This document shows positions 45,716-53,923 of a stretch of DNA of 64,000 nucleotides, in pieces. Origin of the DNA: Pedobacter ghigonis. Its GTDB lineage: Bacteria; Bacteroidota; Bacteroidia; Sphingobacteriales; Sphingobacteriaceae. The DNA lies in assembly GCF_903166585.1 (NCBI RefSeq), contig NZ_CAESCM010000014.1, positions 116,099-180,098 of the forward strand. Direction: 5' to 3'. Under the pieces are notes generated by a model, which saw nothing but the letters and a program-made list of their open reading frames with translations, did not search any database and was not told the DNA's origin. Made by a program: the position numbers and the translations under genes. The stretch's first letter is position 1. Each line of letters starts with the position of its first letter.

Positions 45716-46936
45716 TTATTTTAAATCGCAACTTGATCCGGCTTCCTGAGGGGTAACATACACCCCGTTTTCAATTTTAATCGGATTAACGAAATGTGCT
45801 TTCAGGTGTGGAATATGTTCTAAAAATAAGGCTTCGTGACCCATTGCAATGTGGTTAAACAGTACCAGGTGTTGGTGAAGCTGTCCCATGTCGCCCACAT
45901 GCGGTACTACCGGAATACCGAATTTTTTAGCCATTAAACTGATAGTAATGAATTCGCTTACGCCACCTACGCGTACAGCATCTACCTGAGCAAAACCTGT
46001 ACAACCCGTTTGCAGGTAGTTTTTAAAGATGATGCGGTTAGGTACATGTTCGCCCAATGCCAGTTTTATGGGGTTGATGGCTTTGGCCAGGGTTTGGTGG
46101 GCTAAAACATCATCAGGATGGGTTGGTTCTTCTACCCAATACGGATTCATGTTTTTGAGCTCGTTACAAATGGAAATGGCCTGTGGTAAAGTCCATTGCT
46201 GGTTGGCATCGAGCATTACTTTCGAGTTTTCGCCTGCTACTTCGCGCACAATATTGGCGCGGCGGATGTCTCTTTGCGGATCGGCAGAGCCTACCTTTAA
46301 TTTCATGGCGGTAAAACCACTGTCGATAGCTTTCTTACAGTTTTCGCGTACCTTTTCGTCGTCGTAATTAAACCAGCCAACTGAGGTATCGTAACCGGCA
46401 TAACCCGTTGCTAAAATGCCCTCACGGTTTTTCTTTGAATCGACCTGAGCATGCAAAAGTTCAATGGCTTCTTCTTTGGTGAGCACATCTTCCAGGTAGG
46501 ATAGATCGAGTGTGTTTACAATTTGTTCAGGTGTTAAATCAATCAATAATTTCCAAAGCGGTACACCACGTTTTTTGGCCCACAAATCGTAACAGGCGTT
46601 GGTAACAGCGGCCAAACCCAAATGTACCACACCTTTATGGGGACCTAACCATCTAAATTGCTGCTCGTTTGAGAGGGTTTTAAAGGTATCGCCAAAACCT
46701 GCCATCAGTTCCTCAATATCATTACCTTTTATTTTATCGGCGTAAAAAGCAGCTGCTTTACAAACCAGGTCGTTACCCTCGCCTAAAGTAAAGGCCAGGC
46801 CATTACCGGTAAGGCCGCTTTCATCGCCCAGTTGGGCTACAGCGTAAGAGTATTGCGGATCTTTATGTATTGCATCGCTACCAGCACCTGTAGCCAGTTC
46901 AAATCTTTTGTCGAGTATATTAATTTTATGGATCAT
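45716..46936 (-). CDS. L-fuconate dehydratase (enolase superfamily)
   Basis: 406 residues of the mandelate-racemase-like enolase group. The N-terminal cap (KDPQYSYAVAQLGDESGLTG) and WLGPHKGVVHLGLAAVTNAC are typical of fuconate dehydratase. The barrel carries the KxK base (MKLKVGSAD), metal ligands in LDANQQW, WVEEPTHPDD and GEHVPN, and the His region PVVPHVGDMGQLHQHLV. It dehydrates L-fuconate to 2-keto-3-deoxy-L-fuconate in the non-phosphorylative fucose pathway. It begins 4 bases after the SDR gene's stop. Confidence 0.92.
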   Translation of the reverse strand: MIHKINILDKRFELATGAGSDAIHKDPQYSYAVAQLGDESGLTGNGLAFTLGEGNDLVCKAAAFYADKIKGNDIEELMAGFGDTFKTLSNEQQFRWLGPHKGVVHLGLAAVTNACYDLWAKKRGVPLWKLLIDLTPEQIVNTLDLSYLEDVLTKEEAIELLHAQVDSKKNREGILATGYAGYDTSVGWFNYDDEKVRENCKKAIDSGFTAMKLKVGSADPQRDIRRANIVREVAGENSKVMLDANQQWTLPQAISICNELKNMNPYWVEEPTHPDDVLAHQTLAKAINPIKLALGEHVPNRIIFKNYLQTGCTGFAQVDAVRVGGVSEFITISLMAKKFGIPVVPHVGDMGQLHQHLVLFNHIAMGHEALFLEHIPHLKAHFVNPIKIENGVYVTPQEAGSSCDLK

Positions 46937-46940
46937 ATTA

Positions 46941-47711
46941 TTAAATAATGGTTCTGTAACCTAATTCTGCGCCACCGCTTACAGGTAAAATGGTACCGGT
47001 TATAAATCGCGCGGCATCGCTGAGCAGAAATACACAGGCATCGGCAATTACATCCCCATTGGGCATGTTGCCTAAAGGCTGCAGTTTGTTGAGGTATTGT
47101 TCTAAATCTGTTTTATTGGGCTGCTCGTTGCTCCAGGCTTGTAGTGTGGGGGTATTAATGGCCGCAGGTGAAACCGCGTTTACCCGCACCTGAAAGGGAG
47201 CATAATCTAAAGCCATGGCTTTGGTTAAGGCATTTACAGCACCTTTGGTGGCTACGTAAGCGGCATGGTTTTCCTGACCAATGCTTCCCACCAGCGAACT
47301 GGTACTCAGGATGCTTCCTTTGGTTGTTTTTAAATGTGGTAAGCCATGGCGGGTGGTAAATAAAATACTTTTCAGGTTAATGTTCATCAACAAATCCCAT
47401 TCACTATCGCTGGTTTGATGTAGAGGCTTTGACGGACTGGCAATAGCTGCATTGTTGTGGATCGCATCTAAACGGTTGTATTTGTTAATTACCAGTTCTA
47501 TAGCAGCCTGTACTTCTGTTTCCTGGCTTACATCGCATTGGATAAAAGTATTAGGCTGAGCCAGTTCACTTAATTTTTGCTCAGCAATGGGATTTTTATC
47601 TGCTATACAAACAATTGCACCTGCATTACTGTAGGCTTTGGCACATTCCCAGCCAATACCATCGGCGCCGCCTGTTAACAGGATCACTTTTTGGTGTAAA
47701 TTTTGGTTCAT
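46941..47711 (-). CDS. SDR-family dehydrogenase of the fucose pathway
   Basis: 256 residues. The cofactor motif is LTGGADGIGWECA; NNAAI follows; the catalytic set is Ser138/139 in LSTSS with Tyr152 and Lys156 in AAYVATKGA. IADKN after the second strand (acidic Asp) favours NAD over NADP. In this operon it could oxidise L-fucose to the lactone or 2-keto-3-deoxy-L-fuconate to the diketo acid; sequence alone does not decide. No lactonase or final hydrolase gene is present nearby. It is the first gene of the minus-strand operon. Confidence 0.9.
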   Translation of the reverse strand: MNQNLHQKVILLTGGADGIGWECAKAYSNAGAIVCIADKNPIAEQKLSELAQPNTFIQCDVSQETEVQAAIELVINKYNRLDAIHNNAAIASPSKPLHQTSDSEWDLLMNINLKSILFTTRHGLPHLKTTKGSILSTSSLVGSIGQENHAAYVATKGAVNALTKAMALDYAPFQVRVNAVSPAAINTPTLQAWSNEQPNKTDLEQYLNKLQPLGNMPNGDVIADACVFLLSDAARFITGTILPVSGGAELGYRTII

Positions 47712-47991
47712 TTTATATCGTTAATTTTTAACCTGCTCCGGTTAGGGATTGGTTTTATTGATTTGGTTAGTATGGGAAATTACTCAAAGTTAGGCCGAAG
47801 AAAGGCTAAATTCTAAAGCTCCATTTGCTATTTTTGATGTTATTTTAGCAAGTATTACAGTTTGTTTGCTTTATTTTGATAATGTAGCGTATATTTGGCT
47901 AAAGGTTGTTATCTCCAAATAGGATCTGCATGATTAAGCAGTATTTGCGTTATACTGACCTAACCAAATATAAACCCTATAAAATGCCCCT
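47712..47991. other. 280-base divergent regulatory region (fucose operon / AraC gene)
   Basis: No ORF. It holds a plus-strand promoter candidate (47865-47897) and, on the minus strand at 47965-47972, another exact TATATTTG element that could serve the operon with a long leader. No strong inverted repeat was found for the AraC protein. Confidence 0.4.
47865..47897 (+). promoter_or_regulatory. Bacteroidota promoter TTTG-N21-TATATTTG
   Basis: The -33 TTTG is at 47865-47868 and the -7 TATATTTG at 47890-47897, an exact match to the Bacteroidota consensus with proper spacing. It gives a leader of about 88 bases before the AraC ATG at 47992. Confidence 0.55.
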
Positions 47992-48870
47992 ATGAAACCG
48001 GTTTTTGCTAAAATACTGGAAGGTTTGGATAATGAAATCTTTAAAACGAAGGTAATAGACCAGCCTTACTTTTCTACAGCTTTTCATTTTCATGTCGAAT
48101 GTCAGATTACCTACATGGTTGAAAGTGAAGGGAAGCGCATTATTGGCGACAGTATAGAAAATTTCGAAAAAGGTGAGCTGATCTTTCTTGGCTCCAATAT
48201 CCCGCATGTTTGGTACAACCGCGAAGCCTATTTTGACGATAAGGTAAACCAGAAACACGCGCGTTCTATTTCGGTATTTTTTAATCCGGATAAGCTGATC
48301 GAATTGTTGGTACAGCTGGGCGATATGCAGAAAATGAAAGCAGTGTTGCAGATAGCCGGCAGGGGAATGAAGTTTTATGGTGAAACCAAATCGCAGTTAA
48401 AGAAACTCCTGGTGCAGCTGGTTAAAGAGGAAGAGGATTTTCCAAAAATGATTTTGCTGTTTAAAATACTCGAGGTATTGAGCCATACCAAAGAGTACGA
48501 TTTACTGGCCAGTCAGGGTTATACCAATACCTACCAGCTAAAAGATAACGACAGGATGGATAAGGTATTTAAATATGTGTTCGAAAACTTTGCTGCCGAT
48601 ATGCAACTGGACGATGTAGCTGCGTTGATTAACATGAACAAACAGGCTTTTTGCCGTTATTTTAAAAGCCGCACCCAAAAAACCTTTGTTGAGTTTGTAA
48701 ATGAAGTGCGCATTGGTCATGCCTGCAAGCTGATTACCGATGGCGAAAGGCAAATCGGTAACCTGGCTTATGAATGTGGTTTTAACAGCCTGTCTAATTT
48801 TAACCGGTTTTTTAAAGAAGCTAAAGGCGTAACCCCACGCGATTACAAAAAGATGGTGGCTACGGCCTAA
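47992..48870 (+). CDS. AraC-family regulator, likely controlling the fucose operon
   Basis: 292 residues. The N-terminal cupin part (FSTAFHFHVECQITYMVESE; FEKGELIFLGSNIPHVWYN) binds an effector. The C-terminal double helix-turn-helix reads MQLDDVAALINMNKQAFCRY and IGNLAYECGFNSLSNFNRFF then KGVTPRDYKK. It is transcribed divergently from the fucose operon across 280 bases, the usual arrangement for a local activator; fucose or a pathway intermediate would be the effector (inference). Confidence 0.92.
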   Translation: MKPVFAKILEGLDNEIFKTKVIDQPYFSTAFHFHVECQITYMVESEGKRIIGDSIENFEKGELIFLGSNIPHVWYNREAYFDDKVNQKHARSISVFFNPDKLIELLVQLGDMQKMKAVLQIAGRGMKFYGETKSQLKKLLVQLVKEEEDFPKMILLFKILEVLSHTKEYDLLASQGYTNTYQLKDNDRMDKVFKYVFENFAADMQLDDVAALINMNKQAFCRYFKSRTQKTFVEFVNEVRIGHACKLITDGERQIGNLAYECGFNSLSNFNRFFKEAKGVTPRDYKKMVATA

Positions 48871-48910
48871 TAATTTTTAATTATCCCGGGTACAAAGTTT
48901 TAGGCTGCGC

Positions 48911-50182
48911 TTACTTTTTTAGTAAGGCATCAATCTCGGTATTAAACTCTTTTTTAAATTCGTCGTAAAATTTGCCTGTAGCCGGACCATTAAAGCCGGT
49001 GTGTATTTGGGCAACATTTCCCTGTTTATCGATAATAATGGTAGTAGGGAAAGATAAAAACGAATCTAATGCAGGTAAGGATTCGGCTACCACCTGCTTA
49101 TCGGCTGTACCGGCAATAACCTGATCGTATTCAATACCAAAGCGCTCGCGGAAACGGCTCATTACTTTTTTAGCATAGTCTGGCTCAGTAGAACGTTCGT
49201 AGTGTAAGGCAATAACTTCTACACCACGTTTCTTGTTTTCTTTATACCAGGGCGCAATAAAGGTAGCTTCATCTACACAATTGGGGCACCAGCTGCCAGT
49301 GATGGTTAAAACCACGACCTTGTTTTTGTACTTCTCATCTTTTAACGAGATCTTTTTTCCATTAACATCTGCAAAACTAAAATCGAGGGTTTTATAACCC
49401 GGTTTCAGGTAAGTGAGTTTGTAGGCATCGGGCAGGGCAGCGTTAACATTCTTAACACCTGTAAAAGGCTGGCTTCCTCTTGCACCTAAAATTTCGCCGC
49501 TTAAAGTGCCATCGGGCTGGAAAGTACCTTTGTAGTAAGCAGGAGAGGAGCCAATAAAGCTCGATAGCTGAAATTCGTTACCTTCTACAACGCCTTCCAG
49601 GTAGCGCGAATCGCCGGTTACGCGTAAAAAAGTACCGGTAAGCTTGTTGCCTGTTTGCTTAAATAAACCTACTGTTTTTTCGTCCTTGCCATTTGGCGAT
49701 TTGAAAACCACATCGTAGCTTCCTGAGTAATTGGCTGTGGCAGGTTTACCATCTGTTTCGAAACGGTAGTTTTTACGCTCGGCTACAATAGCCAAAGGTT
49801 TACCGGTTTGGCCTTGTTTCCTTAATGTGCCGGTAAGCTGATCGCCAGTTATGGCAAATGCCAGTTCGTTATCAAACTGATCGAGTTTTACAAAAAGCGA
49901 ATCGGCAGTTTGTTTAACTAAACCACCTTCAAAACTTTCTTCGGCATTGCGGAAATATAATTTCTGCTGACCACTTTTTTCGTTGATTTCAAAGTTGAAA
50001 GGGATTTCCAGTCCTTCTTTTACTTTGGCAACTCCGCGCCAGCTACCGAGTGCTACAAAGGCATTAGGCTTTTCTTTTTGGGCTTTTAACCCTGTATGAT
50101 TGGCCAATACGGTTTGATCTTGTGCAAAGGATATGGTAGTTGATATGGCCAAAATGGCTGTGAAAATTGATTTCAGATTCAT
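48911..50182 (-). CDS. TlpA-like thioredoxin-fold oxidoreductase with N-terminal beta domain
   Basis: 423 residues; signal peptide ending TISFAQ. Residues ~35-255 are a beta-rich region with repeated GTF/GTL turns (LTGTLRKQGQTGKPLAIVAE; LTGTFLRVTGDSRYLEGVVE; YKGTFQPDGTLSGEILG). Residues ~265-423 are a TlpA/ResA thioredoxin domain with the redox pair Cys299-Pro-Asn-Cys302 in GSWCPNCVDEATF and the cis-Pro region FPTTIIIDKQG. It probably reduces or exchanges disulfides in the periplasm. It faces the SAM-riboswitch SusC/SusD pair and has a palindrome at its promoter. Confidence 0.9.
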   Translation of the reverse strand: MNLKSIFTAILAISTTISFAQDQTVLANHTGLKAQKEKPNAFVALGSWRGVAKVKEGLEIPFNFEINEKSGQQKLYFRNAEESFEGGLVKQTADSLFVKLDQFDNELAFAITGDQLTGTLRKQGQTGKPLAIVAERKNYRFETDGKPATANYSGSYDVVFKSPNGKDEKTVGLFKQTGNKLTGTFLRVTGDSRYLEGVVEGNEFQLSSFIGSSPAYYKGTFQPDGTLSGEILGARGSQPFTGVKNVNAALPDAYKLTYLKPGYKTLDFSFADVNGKKISLKDEKYKNKVVVLTITGSWCPNCVDEATFIAPWYKENKKRGVEVIALHYERSTEPDYAKKVMSRFRERFGIEYDQVIAGTADKQVVAESLPALDSFLSFPTTIIIDKQGNVAQIHTGFNGPATGKFYDEFKKEFNTEIDALLKK

Positions 50183-50197
50183 TGGGATGTGTTTTAA

Positions 50198-50214
50198 TCG
50201 ACTAAATTAGTCGA
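50198..50214. promoter_or_regulatory. 17-bp perfect palindrome (candidate operator) at the tlpA-like promoter
   Basis: TCGACTAA-A-TTAGTCGA, two 8-base arms about a single base. On the minus strand it begins immediately after the -7 box (50215-50222) and ends 15 bases before the ATG, thus covering the start of transcription. Typical geometry for a dimeric repressor site. Confidence 0.6.
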
Positions 50215-50222
50215 CAAATATA
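50215..50222 (-). promoter_or_regulatory. -7 element TATATTTG for the tlpA-like gene
   Basis: An exact TAnnTTTG, 32 bases before the ATG at 50182 and abutting the palindrome. The -33 region is weak. Confidence 0.5.
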
Positions 50223-50296
50223 CGGCTCGTAATTGGCAAGAAAAAATTTTCAGATAAAAAAATATATAAAAACTATAGAATTACTGGATTTAATTA

Positions 50297-50304
50297 TACC
50301 TTTG
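50297..50304 (+). promoter_or_regulatory. -7 element TACCTTTG upstream of the SAM riboswitch
   Basis: An exact TAnnTTTG; transcription would start near 50310, about 14 bases before the riboswitch P1 stem. Confidence 0.5.
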
Positions 50305-50323
50305 CCGCAGTTATTTAAAAATG

Positions 50324-50430
50324 CTTATCAAGAAAGGCGGAGGGAATGGCCCTGTGAAGCCTTAGCAACCATCTAAGTTTTAGAAATGGTGCTAATTCCA
50401 TCCCGGATGAATCTGGGGTAGTTAAGTCAG
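50324..50430 (+). ncRNA. SAM-I (S-box) riboswitch aptamer
   Basis: The conserved S-box core is present in order: CTTATCAAGAAAGGCGGAGG, GAATGGCCCTGTGAAGCC, TTAGCAACCATCT, a variable P3 loop, AAATGGTGCTAATTCC, then a P4 hairpin CCCGGA-TGAA-TCTGGG and the closing GTTAAG that pairs with CTTATC (one mismatch). It binds S-adenosylmethionine. Downstream, AAGTCAG (50424-50430) can pair with CTGACTT (50465-50471) as an antiterminator competing with the terminator at 50458-50491. High SAM should therefore switch the SusC/SusD pair off. Confidence 0.93.
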
Positions 50431-50457
50431 CAGTTTGCGTTATCCTTATTAATATGG

Positions 50458-50491
50458 AGCACTTCTGACTTTTGGTTGAGGTGCTTTTTTT
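50458..50491 (+). terminator. SAM riboswitch expression-platform terminator
   Basis: AGCACTTC (50458-50465) pairs with GAGGTGCT (50478-50485; one wobble), and the T run is 50485-50491. The region overlaps the antiterminator arm CTGACTT. Confidence 0.85.
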
Positions 50492-50540
50492 GTAACCGGG
50501 CTTTTTTGAAAGTAACTTATTTACTAATGATCATTTCCAG

Positions 50541-50615
50541 ATGAAAAAAACAGACGTACTAAAATCTATTTATTTAAACCAAACAAGGTATTTCCGAATG
50601 CGTATGCCCTGTTAA
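50541..50615 (+). CDS. Candidate 24-residue leader peptide ending RMRMPC
   Basis: An ATG after an A/G-rich stretch opens MKKTDVLKSIYLNQ and ends in codons for Arg-Met-Arg-Met-Pro-Cys before TAA. It lies between the riboswitch terminator and a second hairpin whose 5' arm covers the Met-Pro-Cys-stop codons. A ribosome stalled at the Met or Cys codons would block that hairpin, so the ORF is well placed as an attenuation leader sensing charged tRNA-Met or tRNA-Cys. The peptide itself would have no other role. Inference from layout; I know of no experiment on it. Confidence 0.55.
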   Translation: MKKTDVLKSIYLNQTRYFRMRMPC

Positions 50616-50640
50616 GATGCATTCATTTTAACGGGCTTTT
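50606..50640 (+). terminator. Second leader terminator / attenuator
   Basis: GCCC (50606-50609) pairs with GGGC (50633-50636) and GTTAAGATG (50611-50619) with CATTTTAAC (50624-50632); one bulged T, loop CATT, then TTTT. A 13-bp stem overlapping the last codons of the leader ORF. The T run is short, so termination may be partial. Confidence 0.65.
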
Positions 50641-50747
50641 AAGCTAACCAATCCTTTCATTTTTTAAGCAAAAAACACGGTTTATAGCCGTGGTGGAAAG
50701 GTATTGCCCAAATTATTGTCTCCATTAACTAATTATTACAACACAAG

Positions 50748-53700
50748 ATGTACAAAAAAATTAAATCAATAGCGTTTATTTTGCTGCTCTTTACGGCGCA
50801 GCAGCTACTTGCGCAAAATGTGCCTGTTACGGGTACAGTAAAATCGGCCGAGGGCGAAACTCTGCCAGGTGTTTCTGTTTTGATCAAAGAAACCAAACAA
50901 GCCACCACTACCGATGGTAAAGGGGCTTTTAGTATTAGTGCACCCGAAAAATCTACGCTCGTATTTTCTTATATTGGCTTTAAAACCCAGGAAATTCAGG
51001 TTATTAAGGGCAGCCCGATAGCTGTGGCGCTCCAATCGAGCGATCAATCGCTTGATGAAGTTGTGGTTACCGCTTTGGGTATATCGCGACAAAAGAAATC
51101 GCTGGGTTATGCTGTTCAGGAATTAAAGGGGCAGGATTTGGCCGAAGCAAAAGAATCGAACCTGGTTAATGCCCTTGCTGGTAAAATTGCCGGTGTAAGG
51201 GTAACCAATAGCCAGGGAAGTATGGGGTCGTCGCGCGTGGTCATCAGGGGTGAAACTTCCATTGCCGGTAACAACCAGCCACTGTTTGTGGTAGATGGAA
51301 TTCCGGTTGATAACTCGCAGTTAAACTCGGCCGGTGCCAGGGATTATGCCAATACCATTTCGGATATCAATCCTGAAGATATTGAATCGATGAGTGTGCT
51401 TAAAGGTCCAAATGCGGCCGCATTGTACGGATCGCGGGCTGCAGCTGGTGTAATCATCATCAAAACCAAAACCGGTAAATCAAAAAAAGGATTGGGAATT
51501 GTTGTTAATTCGAACGCGGTTTTAGAAAGCCTGCTTACCCTTCCGGTATATCAAAATGCTTTTGGGCAGGGCTCCGAAGGTAAATTCAGCTATGTAGATG
51601 GTGCTGGTAAAGGTTTAAATGACGGGGTTGATGAGAGCTGGGGACCGAAACTGGATGGCAGGTTAATTCCGCAGTTTTTCTCTAAGGGTGTAGCTGTTCC
51701 TTTTGAAGCGCACCCGGATAATGTGCGCGATTTTTTCCAAACCGGTTATTCCTTAAATAACGGTGTATCGATTGCAGATGCGGGCGAAAAATACGATTAC
51801 AGAATCTCTTACAACAATTTAAAGCAGGTAGGTATTGTGCCTAATTCGGGACAGGGGAAAAATTCGTTTGTACTGAATACCAGCCTTAAAATAACCCCGA
51901 AATTAACCTTAACGGCTAATGCCAATTACAGTAAACTTAATTCGGATAACTTACCGGGTACAGGTGGTTCGCGCTCTACGAGTACCATGTTGCAGTTTAC
52001 CTGGTTTGGCCGTCAGGTTGATATTAACCAGTTGAAAAATTATTTGGATGAGAATGGAAAAACGTTTAACTGGAATAACAGCTATTACAGCAATCCATAC
52101 TGGGTAGCTTACGAAAATACGGTATCGCAAAACAGGAACCGCATCATCGGGAGTTTAGCGTTGAATTATAAAATCATAGATGGTCTTGATCTAAATTTCA
52201 GGTCAGGAACGGATTATTACAACGACAGACGTAAAGTACGGATTGCTTATGGTACCAATGGAACACCTTTTGGATCGTATACCGAAAGTGCTTTTACAGT
52301 AAACGAAAACAATACCGATGCAACCTTAAACTTTAACAAACAGCTAAACGATGATTTTAGCCTGGAGTTACTGGGTGGGGGAAATATCCGCAGGCAGTAT
52401 ATCGAACAAAACGACCAAAGTGCACCTAAACTGGCCATTGCCGGACTTTATACACTTAAAAACTCACGCGATCCTTTGGTATCATCAAATAACCTGTCGC
52501 GTTTAAAATCTTATAGTGTATATGCTTCCGGACAACTCGGTTTCAGAAATTACCTGTTTGCCAACATTACTGCCCGTAACGATTGGTCGTCTACCTTGCC
52601 TGCTCAAAACAGGTCGTATTTTTACCCATCGTTTAACGGAAGTTTTGTGGCTACCGAAGCTTTTGATATTAAAAGCGAAGCCCTTAATTATTTAAAAATA
52701 CGTGGTGGCTGGTCTAAAGTAGGTAAAGATGCAGATCCTTACCGTTTGATTAATACCTATGTTTTTAGCGCTCCGTTTTATGGAAATCCACAGCTGAATA
52801 CAGGATCTATCGATCTTAATCCTAACCTGAAACCCGAAACCACCACCTCAACTGAGTTGGGTGTTGAGGCCGTATTCTTCAACAAAAGATTGCGTTTCGA
52901 TTTAAGTGCTTACAATACCAACAGTTATAACCAGATTTTAGCGGCCGATGTAAGCCAAAGTACCGGTTTTAGTTCGAAATTGTTAAATGCCGGAAAAATC
53001 AACAATAAAGGTATAGAGGCGCAGTTGGGTATTACGCCAATTAAAAAGGCTTTTACCTGGGATATTGATTTAAACTTTGCCGCAAACAGGAGTCGGGTAA
53101 TTGAGCTGGATGCCGAAAAATTATTAACCAATTATGTTGTTGCATCTAACTCGGCACAGGTAATTGCAACGGTGGGTCAACCTTACGGATCGTTATTTGG
53201 TACCGCATTTTTAAGAGATGGTAACGGCAATATTATTGTAAATGCAACCGGCGCTCCGGCAACTAACCCAACCAAGCAGGTATTGGGTAAATATACCCCG
53301 GATTGGATTGGTGGTGTGTATAATACCTTTAGCTATAAAGGCATTAGTTTAGGCGTGTTGGTTGATGCCAGCATTGGTGGTTCTATTTACAACGGTACCT
53401 ATGCTACCGGTACTTATACCGGCGTTTTAGCCTCAACATTACCGGGTAGAGCCGCAGAGTATGGCGGTATTGCTTACTATTATCCGGGTAACGATAAAAC
53501 CAAAGGAACTGTACGGTTAAACGGAGCAGCTCCGGCTGGTGAAACTGTTTACGACGATGGGGTTATTTTTGACGGGGTAACTGCCGATGGCAAACGCAAC
53601 GAGAAAATATTACCGGCCCAACAGTATTACAAATCGTTCAGGAATATTGATGAAGCCAATATTTTCAGTGCTTCTTATGTTAAACTCCGCGAAGTAAAAC

Positions 53701-53912
53701 TAAGTTATAACCTGCCAGCCAAATGGTTGCGCCCGCTAAGCCTGCAAGGTGTTTCGGTATCGCTTGTTGGCCGTAACCTGTGGATTATTCACCGCAATAC
53801 GGTTGATATTGACCCGGAAGTGGCTTTTAATACTGGTAACGGTCAGGGGCTTGAAAGTCTTTCGAACCCCAGTACCCGCAGTTACGGCATTAACCTGAAT
53901 GTTAAATTTTAA
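50748..53912 (+). CDS. SusC/RagA TonB-linked transporter under SAM riboswitch control
   Basis: 1054 residues. Signal peptide (FILLLFTAQQLLAQ), carboxypeptidase-like domain (VTGTVKSAEGETLPGVSVLI; FSYIGFKTQEIQV), TonB box region LDEVVVTALGISRQKKS, plug (LAGKIAGVRVTNSQGSMGSS; LFVVDGIPVDNSQ; NAAALYGSRAAAGVIIIKTK) and a barrel ending STRSYGINLNVKF. No STN domain, so no FecR/ECF control. The 5' leader (~440 bases) carries the SAM-I riboswitch and a second attenuator. It is therefore made when SAM, and perhaps Met or Cys, is scarce, implying import of a sulfur-containing nutrient such as methionine-rich peptides or sulfonated or thioether compounds (inference). Confidence 0.95.
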   Translation: MYKKIKSIAFILLLFTAQQLLAQNVPVTGTVKSAEGETLPGVSVLIKETKQATTTDGKGAFSISAPEKSTLVFSYIGFKTQEIQVIKGSPIAVALQSSDQSLDEVVVTALGISRQKKSLGYAVQELKGQDLAEAKESNLVNALAGKIAGVRVTNSQGSMGSSRVVIRGETSIAGNNQPLFVVDGIPVDNSQLNSAGARDYANTISDINPEDIESMSVLKGPNAAALYGSRAAAGVIIIKTKTGKSKKGLGIVVNSNAVLESLLTLPVYQNAFGQGSEGKFSYVDGAGKGLNDGVDESWGPKLDGRLIPQFFSKGVAVPFEAHPDNVRDFFQTGYSLNNGVSIADAGEKYDYRISYNNLKQVGIVPNSGQGKNSFVLNTSLKITPKLTLTANANYSKLNSDNLPGTGGSRSTSTMLQFTWFGRQVDINQLKNYLDENGKTFNWNNSYYSNPYWVAYENTVSQNRNRIIGSLALNYKIIDGLDLNFRSGTDYYNDRRKVRIAYGTNGTPFGSYTESAFTVNENNTDATLNFNKQLNDDFSLELLGGGNIRRQYIEQNDQSAPKLAIAGLYTLKNSRDPLVSSNNLSRLKSYSVYASGQLGFRNYLFANITARNDWSSTLPAQNRSYFYPSFNGSFVATEAFDIKSEALNYLKIRGGWSKVGKDADPYRLINTYVFSAPFYGNPQLNTGSIDLNPNLKPETTTSTELGVEAVFFNKRLRFDLSAYNTNSYNQILAADVSQSTGFSSKLLNAGKINNKGIEAQLGITPIKKAFTWDIDLNFAANRSRVIELDAEKLLTNYVVASNSAQVIATVGQPYGSLFGTAFLRDGNGNIIVNATGAPATNPTKQVLGKYTPDWIGGVYNTFSYKGISLGVLVDASIGGSIYNGTYATGTYTGVLASTLPGRAAEYGGIAYYYPGNDKTKGTVRLNGAAPAGETVYDDGVIFDGVTADGKRNEKILPAQQYYKSFRNIDEANIFSASYVKLREVKLSYNLPAKWLRPLSLQGVSVSLVGRNLWIIHRNTVDIDPEVAFNTGNGQGLESLSNPSTRSYGINLNVKF

Positions 53913-53923
53913 GTATTCCCATC

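Noticed and set aside
46941..47711. Naming the SDR gene as a specific fucose-pathway dehydrogenase
   Set aside because: The catalytic residues are generic; fucose dehydrogenase and keto-deoxy-fuconate dehydrogenase cannot be told apart from sequence reading.
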